A stretch of 64,000 nt of DNA, from NCBI GenBank assembly GCA_934140285.1, contig CAKPBI010000001.1:62001-126000 (forward strand), in the 5' to 3' direction. The notes beneath the pieces are model-generated. The model saw nothing but the letters and a program-made list of their open reading frames with translations. It had not been told where the DNA came from and ran no database searches. Shown piece after piece: positions 40,001 to 47,200 of this stretch; the stretch's first letter is position 1; each line of letters begins with the position of its first letter. The stretch comes from an uncultured Bacilli bacterium. GTDB taxonomy: Bacteria > Bacillota_I > Bacilli_A > ML615J-28 > CAG-313. The translations under genes were made by a program, and so were the position numbers.

Positions 40001-41121
40001 ATAACTATGTTAACCTTGATGACTATTCTTTAGGTATTCAAACTAAGATAAAACAAATAATTACTGATTGCAAAACAAAGCTTATAGCTACTTCTGCATT
40101 AACTAAAATAATAATTGATGAAGAAATTTTAAAAGCAAAATCAAAAATTGATAGTTTACCAACATTCGAAGAAGAATTAAAAGATGCTATTGATGATGCA
40201 GTCTCTGAGTTAACTAACTATGCGGAAAGATACACATATAGTAAAGATAATCAAAGTAAAGTTGATCAACTACTATATGAAGGAATGGAAAGATTAAATG
40301 TTGTACAACAAATAGAGGAAATAGAACAAATTCTTAATCAATACAAATCATCTATTGATCTAATTCCAACATTAGAAAGTGAAGTTGAATCAATGCATAA
40401 AACTGCAATTAAAGAAATAAATGATTATTTTAAATCACTTAATCTATATGAAACGATAATTAACGATGAAAATCTTATGTCAAGAATGGATCAAGTAATC
40501 AAAAATGGTGAAGTAGAAATAAAAAAATACAATACACAAACAAGAATTGATCAAATTGTTAACATTACAAAAGAAAAGATTAATCTATTAGAAAAACAAA
40601 TGTATTGTGAAATTAAAGTAAACGAGTTACAACAAACCATAAACTATGATAGCTATTCAGAAGAGAACCAAGAAATAATTAAAAATATAATTGATTCAAT
40701 TGTATTAAAAGTAGAAAATGAAATAACATATGAACAAATCGATAATTATGTAAATGATAGCAAAACAAAAATTAATAGTATCTTAACTATTAAAGAAGAA
40801 AACGAAAAGGAACTAAATGAATATAGAGATAATATTAAAAATTATATCAATTCATTGAATACTGAAAATTTACGCACTGATCAAATGGAAAAGATAAATG
40901 ATTTAAAATCAGAATATTTAGAAAAATTAGATTTAGCTACATCAAAGGCTGATATGGATAACCTAAAACAAGAAGTAGAAACAAAATATGATACAATTAT
41001 TAATTCTTCTACTCCTAATCCATCAAACGATGGTTGCAATTGTAAAACTGCATCTGCAATTGTGATTACGCTAACTACAGCAATCACATTACTTGCATTT
41101 GTATTAAGAAAGAAGAAATAA
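37030..41121 (+). CDS. secreted GHL10 (DUF187) glycosidase-like protein with C-terminal Cys/TM anchor
   Basis: This 1,363-residue protein has a signal peptide (MQSTKKTK then a hydrophobic helix, likely cleavage after VNA, about residue 33). A GHL10 family-10-like hydrolase domain covers about residues 55-440, with YRAAWVSTFVGDIPS, NAIVFHVRTHNNALY, FEFHAWMNPYRVN and the DADAIHFDDYFY block. A middle region of beta and helical modules follows. Several Lys/Glu-rich helical modules of about 65-70 residues come next; two carry LNNYVN(F/L)D-x-YS and their DNA is nearly identical over 18 bases at 39790 and 39997. The C-terminus is GCNCKTAS, a hydrophobic helix and RKKK, an anchor-like end without LPXTG. 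The ribosome site is AGGAGGG. A polysaccharide or peptidoglycan substrate is inferred, not shown. Confidence 0.8.
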   Translation: MQSTKKTKILIVILALLLVLPLIKIKTIDVNAAENFQYMTSSTGQELKYRGSSEKVKGLKEYNYPTQQYRAAWVSTFVGDIPSFTSETSFKSDATTILDNMEKMGMNAIVFHVRTHNNALYNSNLNPIASWWKKVNFDVFDPLEWLITECHNRGFEFHAWMNPYRVNSNSAYVGEDYPEGHPCNDSSQILTSSSGAQILNPGSTKVQDFIVDTCMEFLEKYDADAIHFDDYFYISGVATDLSGDQKRANVDSFIKKLSDSIHEMNEREGRAVQLGISPSGIYRNTGYAASPSYDSNGSLISPIGSNTSGFAHYDDYLYSDTKKWIDNEWIDYITPQTYWGMEHTGANFYELSRWWSWCVKYKKNVNLYLGMGVYMPDSTGSSGKYWQRNQDEVKNQLLNAGIYEEIKGLCLYKYGSLLSDNTIIKKGVDLITNDYWSKRIPGAVIHRYANSIPSEKVTNIMLNGTTLSWDKQNNIYGYMVYQVPKGQTLDQNNIDHVMVYTQNTEVANINTLSYDYYISSVNRANVISTPVKFGQANKESYEIVIDNIKLIPSEITLNNELLITNIRSAYEKLSTEDKNKVYNIQVLIDAENIIKVYKDMKKEVDSFISTINKHINTNRILPVKDSMKWTYKNVDDANEYNISTGKRLKNYLTTVNIPLILEYTKNGYVYKQEVVFDLSLLKEGQSALIYRNDPSSMSKDHIGAHTDQTTYIGWSKATLTIGNQVLYIARDNFHKLTSSDIPKCTMTSCAGVYYNDSASNISFKLGDAFSTASSYGYLIVSSTNTIKTVSTDSSSTITVTLQPKETLVMVRYLDRLINNNPFSNITDIKVGTSAYITTYDDVVVTPKEEGEKVVALINTIPTNVTLNDEELINEINEAYKALSDEAKQYVSNYNKLKTALEQIASLKNTIRLERETAIKALNNYVNFDNYSSTNQLEIKTIIQNFTNAINKATTIEEITTLKNQAVTKIDQVKTLKQEIEEYLDVELNKLNNYVNLDDYSLGIQTKIKQIITDCKTKLIATSALTKIIIDEEILKAKSKIDSLPTFEEELKDAIDDAVSELTNYAERYTYSKDNQSKVDQLLYEGMERLNVVQQIEEIEQILNQYKSSIDLIPTLESEVESMHKTAIKEINDYFKSLNLYETIINDENLMSRMDQVIKNGEVEIKKYNTQTRIDQIVNITKEKINLLEKQMYCEIKVNELQQTINYDSYSEENQEIIKNIIDSIVLKVENEITYEQIDNYVNDSKTKINSILTIKEENEKELNEYRDNIKNYINSLNTENLRTDQMEKINDLKSEYLEKLDLATSKADMDNLKQEVETKYDTIINSSTPNPSNDGCNCKTASAIVITLTTAITLLAFVLRKKK
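39790..40014 (+). repeat. near-identical 18-base segments in two adjacent helical modules
   Basis: TTAAATAACTATGTTAAC occurs at 39790-39807 and 39997-40014, 207 bases (69 codons) apart in frame. It marks adjacent copies of the helical module in the GHL10 protein. Confidence 0.7.
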
Positions 41122-41126
41122 AAAAG

Positions 41127-41152
41127 GACTACATGTCATTTGACATGTAGTC
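41127..41152. terminator. bidirectional terminator after the GHL10 gene
   Basis: GACTACATGTCA / TGACATGTAGTC, a 12-bp perfect inverted repeat five bases after the stop. It also contains the stop codon of the convergent gene. Confidence 0.75.
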
Positions 41153-41644
41153 TTCTTTACTAATAATGTAAAAAGTATTTTCAGGAACTATTAAAAAATC
41201 ACTAACTCTAATTTCTTCATTACAATTTTCACAAAAAAGAGTTTTATTTTGATAATTTGTAGGTAACACACATTTAATATTATTATCAGTTGGATTTACA
41301 ATAATTAAATAATCTCCTTTTTGAATTATTAACATAGTTTTCTCTTTTTCAAGTATAGTAATATTTGTGGAGTAAAAATCACTACTCACATTAATTGATA
41401 GTAAAAAACGGTAAAAACTATTTTGTGAGTCAAGGCAAGATTTGAAAGGTGAATCAAATAAGCACCAAATCAAGAGTGAAACAATCATTGCTTCATCAGA
41501 TTCATCAGTTTCTAAATAATAAAATAAACTATAAATTTCTTCTTTATTTGTTTTATTTACGGTAATTAATTCATCAAGTAAATCGCTAATAGATAGAATG
41601 TTATTTTTAAATAAAGTAAAAGTATTTAAAATAGATTTATTCAT
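41129..41644 (-). CDS. hypothetical protein, possible remnant of a GH13 C-terminal region
   Basis: This 171-residue protein has no signal peptide. The last 50 residues (YLIIVNPTDNNIKCVLPTNY, then LFCENCNEE and FLIVPENTFYII) resemble the C-terminal beta-sandwich of alpha-glucosidase/amylase enzymes, where a short chain of strands ends in a P-x-x-x-x-Y motif. An upstream stretch, AMIVSLLIWCLFDSPF, is reminiscent of the helix before the GH13 G-x-P-F-x-Y segment. No catalytic residues are present. It has its own promoter and ribosome site (TAAGGAG), so it is probably expressed. The GH13 link is tentative; otherwise the protein is unrecognised. Confidence 0.5.
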   Translation of the reverse strand: MNKSILNTFTLFKNNILSISDLLDELITVNKTNKEEIYSLFYYLETDESDEAMIVSLLIWCLFDSPFKSCLDSQNSFYRFLLSINVSSDFYSTNITILEKEKTMLIIQKGDYLIIVNPTDNNIKCVLPTNYQNKTLFCENCNEEIRVSDFLIVPENTFYIISKEDYMSNDM

Positions 41645-41664
41645 ATATAAACTCCTTAGGTATC

Positions 41665-41693
41665 ATTATAGCTTATTTTCTTTTTTTCTGCAA
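41665..41693 (-). promoter_or_regulatory. promoter of the minus-strand hypothetical gene
   Basis: On the minus strand, TTGCAG (41693-41688), 17 bases, TATAAT (41670-41665), about 20 bases before the start codon. Confidence 0.55.
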
Positions 41694-41777
41694 ATAAACA
41701 TATAAATTTTCTTTTTAAAAAGAGGAAGAAATCGAAAAAACAAGTAAAATTTATAAGAAAATATATATTTAAAATAC

Positions 41778-41806
41778 TTGTTAAAAAAAACAATTTGTAG
41801 TATGAT
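41778..41806 (+). promoter_or_regulatory. tdk promoter
   Basis: TTGTTA (41778-41783), 17 bases, TATGAT (41801-41806). Confidence 0.5.
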
Positions 41807-41828
41807 ACATTAAAAGAGGTGTATTGAA

Positions 41829-42431
41829 ATGGATTTAAAATGTCGAGATGGATGGATTGAAGTAATATGTGGAAGTATGTTTGCGGGAAAAACAGAAGAA
41901 CTTATAAGACGCATAACAAGAATACGTCTAGCAAAAAAAGATGTAATTGTATTTAAACCGGTTATTGATAATCGTTATGACAAGATGGCTGTAGTATCAC
42001 ATAGCAATCGTAAGATTGATGCAATACCTATTAATTCTTCACAAGAGGTTTTGGAAAAAATTCATGAATTACCTTATGCAGTTGCTTTTGATGAGGCTCA
42101 GTTTTTTGATGAAGGTCTAATTGACATAATGGAAAGACTTGCTAATAGTGGTGTAAGAGTAATTGTGGCAGGCTTAGATATGAACTTTAAAGGTGAACCA
42201 TTTGGTATAATGCCACAAATTCTTGCTAGAGCTGAATATATTACTAAGTTACAAGCAATTTGTCAAGTATGTGGAGCACCTGCTACAAGAACCCAAAGAA
42301 TAATAAATGGACACCCTGCTGATTATGATGACCCTATAATTTTAGTAAGTGCTTCTGAAAAATATGAAGCAAGATGTCGTCATTGTCATCAAGTTCCACA
42401 CGCAAAATATGACAAAGAAAACACTAAATAA
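41829..42431 (+). CDS. tdk: thymidine kinase (type II)
   Basis: This 200-residue enzyme phosphorylates thymidine to dTMP with ATP. The P-loop GSMFAGKT is at residues 15-22, AFDEAQFFD holds the catalytic Glu, and AGLDMNFKGEPFG forms the DNF-like loop before the lasso. Zinc ligands are CQVCG and CRHCH. It is of the usual tetrameric bacterial type. AGAGG lies before the ATG. The last 23 bases overlap tadA. Confidence 0.95.
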   Translation: MDLKCRDGWIEVICGSMFAGKTEELIRRITRIRLAKKDVIVFKPVIDNRYDKMAVVSHSNRKIDAIPINSSQEVLEKIHELPYAVAFDEAQFFDEGLIDIMERLANSGVRVIVAGLDMNFKGEPFGIMPQILARAEYITKLQAICQVCGAPATRTQRIINGHPADYDDPIILVSASEKYEARCRHCHQVPHAKYDKENTK

Positions 42432-42879
42432 AGATGAATATTACATGTCAATAGCCTTAGAGGAGGCTAAAAAGGCATATAAATTAGAAGAAGTTCCTGT
42501 AGGTTGTGTTATTGTATATCAAGATAAAATTCTTGCTAAATCGCATAATACAAGACATAAAACTAAATCTGTGTTTGATCATGCTGAACTTATAGCCATA
42601 AAAAAAGCATCAAAAAAAATTAATTCTTGGATTTTAGAAGATTGTGAAATGTATGTTACATTAGAACCATGCTTAATGTGTGCTAGTACCATTATCCAAT
42701 CTAGAATTAAAAGGATTATATATGCAGCAAATGAACCAAAGTTTGGTGCATTTGGTAGTATAACTGACTTGTCGATTCTTCCTTTAAATCATCATATAGT
42801 TGTAACAAAAGGAATTTTAAGTATTGAATCTGCTAATTTGTTAAAATCATTTTTCAAGGAATTACGTGAAAAAAGTTAG
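42409..42879 (+). CDS. tadA: tRNA-specific adenosine deaminase
   Basis: This 156-residue zinc enzyme makes inosine at the wobble position of tRNA-Arg(ACG). DHAELIAI contains the zinc His and the proton-shuttling Glu; PCLMC supplies two zinc cysteines. The ATG at 42409 gives an N-terminus (LNKDEYYMSIALEEAKKA) that lines up with other TadA proteins. The frame is open further upstream inside tdk, but that part would not match the family. No clear ribosome site is present, so coupling to tdk translation is likely. The SRP RNA gene follows, the usual neighbourhood of tadA in Firmicutes. Confidence 0.92.
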   Translation: MTKKTLNKDEYYMSIALEEAKKAYKLEEVPVGCVIVYQDKILAKSHNTRHKTKSVFDHAELIAIKKASKKINSWILEDCEMYVTLEPCLMCASTIIQSRIKRIIYAANEPKFGAFGSITDLSILPLNHHIVVTKGILSIESANLLKSFFKELREKS

Positions 42880-42887
42880 TTCCTAAT

Positions 42888-42916
42888 TTGACAAATGATA
42901 ATAAATAGTATATAAT
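42888..42916 (+). promoter_or_regulatory. SRP RNA promoter, near consensus
   Basis: TTGACA (42888-42893), 17 bases, TATAAT (42911-42916). It overlaps the region just after the tadA stop and predicts a start at about 42923, the first base of the RNA stem. It is the best promoter match in the window, fitting a highly transcribed RNA. Confidence 0.8.
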
Positions 42917-42922
42917 AATATA

Positions 42923-43036
42923 GGATTCCATTTTAAATACCTTCATCCAAGGTTCCAGCGTGAACCAGGTCAGGCCTTGATCGGAGCAGCCTTAAGCTTC
43001 TGTAACTTGTGGGTGGGGGGATTTAAGATGGAATCC
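42923..43036 (+). ncRNA. ffs: signal recognition particle RNA (4.5S-like)
   Basis: The RNA is about 114 nt. The ends pair as a 16-bp basal stem (GGATTCCATTTTAAAT with ATTTAAGATGGAATCC, one mismatch). The domain IV core shows AACCAGGTCAGG on one side and GGAGCAGCC on the other, the Ffh-binding symmetric and asymmetric loops. The apical part reads CC-TTGATC-GG, a six-base loop instead of the usual GNRA or URRC tetraloop. The length matches the short bacterial form rather than the long Bacillus scRNA. The basal stem followed by TTTTTAT doubles as terminator. The 42880-43184 spacer holds only this RNA, its promoter and the next promoter. Confidence 0.9.
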
Positions 43037-43081
43037 TTTTTATACAAATAATACAATTTGTCAAAAAAAGATAATTTTATC

Positions 43082-43110
43082 TTGCAATAAAAGACGAACT
43101 ATGCTATAAT
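43082..43110 (+). promoter_or_regulatory. promoter of the 307-residue lipoprotein gene
   Basis: TTGCAA (43082-43087), 17 bases, TATAAT (43105-43110) with a TGC extension. Confidence 0.65.
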
Positions 43111-43118
43111 TATTATAA

Positions 43119-43172
43119 GTTAGGTAGTTATAAACATAATCTAACAAAAAATAACTCTATATGTATTAGAGT
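43119..43172 (+). promoter_or_regulatory. possible structured leader before the lipoprotein
   Basis: Two short inverted repeats lie between promoter and start: GTTAG/CTAAC (43119-43145) and ACTCTA/TAGAGT (43154-43172). The second ends against the AGGAGGG ribosome site, so pairing could affect access. No known riboswitch is recognised. Confidence 0.2.
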
Positions 43173-43184
43173 AGGAGGGTACAA

Positions 43185-44108
43185 ATGAAAAAGAAAAATT
43201 TATTTTTAACTTTATGTTTAATTCTTCTTTCTGCCTTTGTTTTAACAAGCTGTGGAAAAAAAGAAGATGGTCCTAAAAAAGAAGAAAAACCTGTTGGTAT
43301 TGCTGTAACACAAGCTAATGTGAATGTTGGAGAAGTTGAAAGCTTCACAGTAAGACTAAATGCAAGTGTAACAAGTGAAAACATGAAAGACTTTGAAGAT
43401 CAAGAAGTATCTGTAGAAGTTAAATATGCTGGCACCAATTTACAACTAAGCGTAAGTGCATCAAAACTTGAAAATCCTATCGTTGCATATGTAACTAATG
43501 GTTATTCTATTGATTCATCAATAATTTTTAATCTTAAAGATTTAGGTCAAGCAACAGAAGACCAATTTGTAGAAATTACAATATCTGAAATTATGGAACT
43601 TTTAAGTGGAATGGTTCCTAAACCAGAACCTAATCCAGGTGAAGGAACAGGTGAAACTGAAGAACCTACTGAACCAGGAATGACAATTGATCCAAAACTT
43701 GCTCTTGCTTTAGCAAACATTTCTGATTTCTTTACATCAATTAAAGATGAATACTTTGATGCAAACAATGAAAAAGGTTATTATGAATTTAACCAAGTAG
43801 GTAAAGATACAGTTCAATCATTAATAAATGATTTAGTTGATGGCATTTCTAAACAAACTGGTTATGAAATCAAATTAGATGAACTTGTTAAATATTCTTA
43901 TGATATCCATGTAACAACTGGTGAAAAATATCTTGAAAAAATTGAATTCACTGGTGAAGTTGAATCATTAGAAAAAGAATCAGCCGGTCAAAAAGTTAAA
44001 CTTTCTGCAGTTGTTGAATTCAAAGAATATGGAAATACTACTGTAACACTTCCAGAAAATGTAATCAAATATAAAGATTTAATGGAAACACCAGTAGAAC
44101 CAGAATAA
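43185..44108 (+). CDS. lipoprotein of unknown function
   Basis: This 307-residue protein has a lipoprotein signal: MKKKN, a hydrophobic helix, then LTSC with Cys at about residue 23. The first domain (about 35-130) looks like a beta-rich, cohesin or adhesin-like fold (VGEVESFTVRLNASV, then EITISEIMELL). A linker rich in Pro, Glu and Gly follows (about 148-165), then an alpha/beta second domain. It is acidic overall. The ribosome site is AGGAGGG. I do not recognise a family; the context suggests a surface lipoprotein expressed from its own promoter. Confidence 0.65.
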   Translation: MKKKNLFLTLCLILLSAFVLTSCGKKEDGPKKEEKPVGIAVTQANVNVGEVESFTVRLNASVTSENMKDFEDQEVSVEVKYAGTNLQLSVSASKLENPIVAYVTNGYSIDSSIIFNLKDLGQATEDQFVEITISEIMELLSGMVPKPEPNPGEGTGETEEPTEPGMTIDPKLALALANISDFFTSIKDEYFDANNEKGYYEFNQVGKDTVQSLINDLVDGISKQTGYEIKLDELVKYSYDIHVTTGEKYLEKIEFTGEVESLEKESAGQKVKLSAVVEFKEYGNTTVTLPENVIKYKDLMETPVEPE

Positions 44109-44119
44109 GAAACAAATAT

Positions 44120-44149
44120 AAAACTGTGATTAATTTCACAGTTTTTTCC
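44120..44149 (+). terminator. intrinsic terminator after the lipoprotein gene
   Basis: AAAACTGTGA / TCACAGTTTT, 10-bp stem, with more T following. Confidence 0.8.
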
Positions 44150-44166
44150 ATTTTTAGAGTTAATAC

Positions 44167-44195
44167 TTCCATTTTTTTTAAATGTATGATATAAT
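44167..44195 (+). promoter_or_regulatory. possible promoter of the GH18 lipoprotein gene
   Basis: TTCCAT (44167-44172) is a weak -35; TATAAT (44190-44195) lies 17 bases downstream. Confidence 0.4.
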
Positions 44196-44234
44196 TAACT
44201 TACACATATTATCAAATTTAAGGAGGTAAATAAT

Positions 44235-47200
44235 ATGAAAAGACTAACAAGAATTTGCGCAATACTCCTTATGGCATTATGTTTGTTTTCATTTATTGGA
44301 TGCAAAAAAACAACATATGTTGTAACATTTGATGCTGGGGATGCAGAATTTGATTATGCGAAAATACAAGTAGTTAAAGGAGAAACAATACCTAGTGACA
44401 TACTTGACAACATTCCAACTCTTGAGGGATATGAGTTTGGCGGATGGATAAATACTGCTGATGATACTGTATGGAACAAAACCAATAAAGTGACAAGCAA
44501 TATAGATCTTAAGGCTCGTTGGAATAAGTTGATTAAAATTAACTATGTTCTAAATGGTGGGGTAAATAATCCAAATAATCCAACTTATTTTACTAAAAAT
44601 GTGGAGTTATTTGCACCAACAAAACAAGATTTTGATTTTCAATATTGGCTATATAATGGTGAAAAAATTACTCATTTACCAAATGAAGATGTTACTGAAA
44701 TTACAATAGAAGCTATATTTAAGCATCAAGGACCTCAATTAATATATGATTTAGATGGAGGCACAAATAATCCAAATAATCCAATTTACTATTCTCCAAA
44801 TGCAGAATTGTTTGAACCCACAAAAGCTGGTTACAAATTTGATTATTGGGAATATAATGGTGAAAGAGTAACAAATATTCCAGAAGTAACTGAAGGAGAT
44901 ATAAACCTTATTGCCCATTACACAATTATTGAATATACAATAACCTATGAATTAAACGGTGGCACAAACAATCCAAATAATGTAACAAAATTTACAATTT
45001 TAGATTTACCACTTTCATTAGGTGATCCTTCAATGGAAGGAATGACATTTATGGGTTGGACATGCAATGGAAGAAAAATAATTAGTATTCCAAAAAGTTC
45101 AATGTATTGTAATGACATAACATTAGTCGCAACTTTTGAAAAATATTATAATATAAATTACGTTGATTGTGATGAAATAGATATATCATCTTTTCCTAAA
45201 ACTTATGTTTCATCAACAGGAATTACCCTTCCTACTCCTATTAAAAAAGGATACATATTTGGCGGATGGGAATATGACTCAAAAATAGTTACAAAAATAT
45301 CAGAAGGAACAACTGGTGATATTACAATTTCTCCAATTTTTGATTTAGCTACTTACATAATAACCTATGAATTAAATGATGGTAAAAATAGTATAAAAAA
45401 TCCTAAAACTTATACTATATTAGATAAAACCATCAATTTATACAATGGTACAAGAAAAGGTTACATATTTGTTGGTTGGATGTTAAATGGAGAATTTGTT
45501 GAAAAAATAGATACCTCAATTGCTGAAAATATTACACTTAGTGCAGTATGGGAACTTGAACCTGTATATCATAAAATAATCTATGTATTAAATGGTGGAA
45601 AAGGCGATGAAAACGCTCCTTCAAAATATAAAGAAGGAGATGGTTTAGTGCTTTCCATTCCAACAAAAGCAAATGCTAAATTCTTAGGCTGGAATACACA
45701 AAGTGATGGTAGTGGTCAATACATTACTGAAATATCTACAACAGCAACTGAAGATATAACAATATATGCAATATGGGAAGAACATGAAGTTACACATACT
45801 ATTACATATAATTTAAATGGTGGTGAAGTAAAGAATGCACCAGAAACATATGTACAAGGAGTAGGAGTAACTCTTCCTAGAGCCACTAAAGAAGGATACA
45901 ATTTTGTTGGTTGGTATTTAACAAGTGATTTTAGTGATATCAGAATAACTGAAATTAGTGAAGAAGCAACAATAGATATTGTTTTATATGCTAAATTCGA
46001 AGAAAAAGTAACAAAATATACAATTACGTACTACTTAAATGGTGGACATTTTACTACAGAAGACATCGTTACAGAATTTGATAAGAATACAGAAACATTT
46101 AGTTTACCAATTCCAACAAGAGAAGGATATACATTTACTGGTTGGGTTAATGAACTTGATGATGTTGTTACAAACATTGAAAAGGGCACAGAAGAAAATA
46201 TTGTTGTAAAAGCAGAGTATACTACAACATTACAATCATATAGTATAAAATATATTACAAATGAAGGTACTTTATCGACTGATGCAATATATAAATATAC
46301 ACAAGGTGAAACTGTTGTCTTACCACAAGCAATAAAAGAAGGTTCAACATTTATTGGATGGTATCGTACACCAAATCTAACAGGAGATATATATACCTCC
46401 ATACCTTCATCAACTTCAACAAATTATGTATTCTATGCAGCATATCAAGATATAGAATACAAAATAACTTTGGTTGTTGATGGTGTTGAAACTGTAATTA
46501 ATTATACAATTAATTCTTCAAATATTACATTAGATCCAGTAGAAAAAGAAGGATATACATTTAAAGGATGGTTTAATGATGCTGGTCAACAAGTTGATAC
46601 TATTGAAAGTGGATCACATTTTAATATAGTATTAATTGCAGTATTTGAACCGATAATAGATGATGTTACGCATACAGTTACATTTAAAGATTATGATGGT
46701 ACAGTATTTACAACAATAAGTGTTAAACATGGTAATACAGTGTCAGAAATTATTGCAGGTACACTTGAAGGATTAAGCCTTTCTTGGTATTTAGGCAATA
46801 CTAAATTTGACTTTAATACAATAATAACAAAAGATATTGAATTAACAGTAAAATGGAATGTAATGGAAGAAATATTCCAACAAGTATTTACAGTTGCAAA
46901 ACTTACAGATAACCTAACAATCAACACATATTATGATACAGCTGCTGGTCAAATGTATGTACGTTGGTCAAGTGATAAACCTACTTTCATAAACATGATT
47001 ACAGGTGAAGTAAACTTAGATTATGATGAAACAATAGTAAAAGTTACAGGTGAATTCGTAATTGGAAAATATGCTTTTGCTTTAACAAAAGACATAATAG
47101 TGGACAAATTGAATTTTGTTGATTTATCAACTATTAAACCTGCAATTGGTTATTTCTACAGTCGTACTGCAAGTTGTGAAATTTCTCAAGTTACAATTGA

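Noticed and set aside
42349..42408. Upstream extension of tadA into tdk
   Set aside because: The extra 20 residues are an out-of-frame reading of the tdk zinc region and do not match TadA N-termini.
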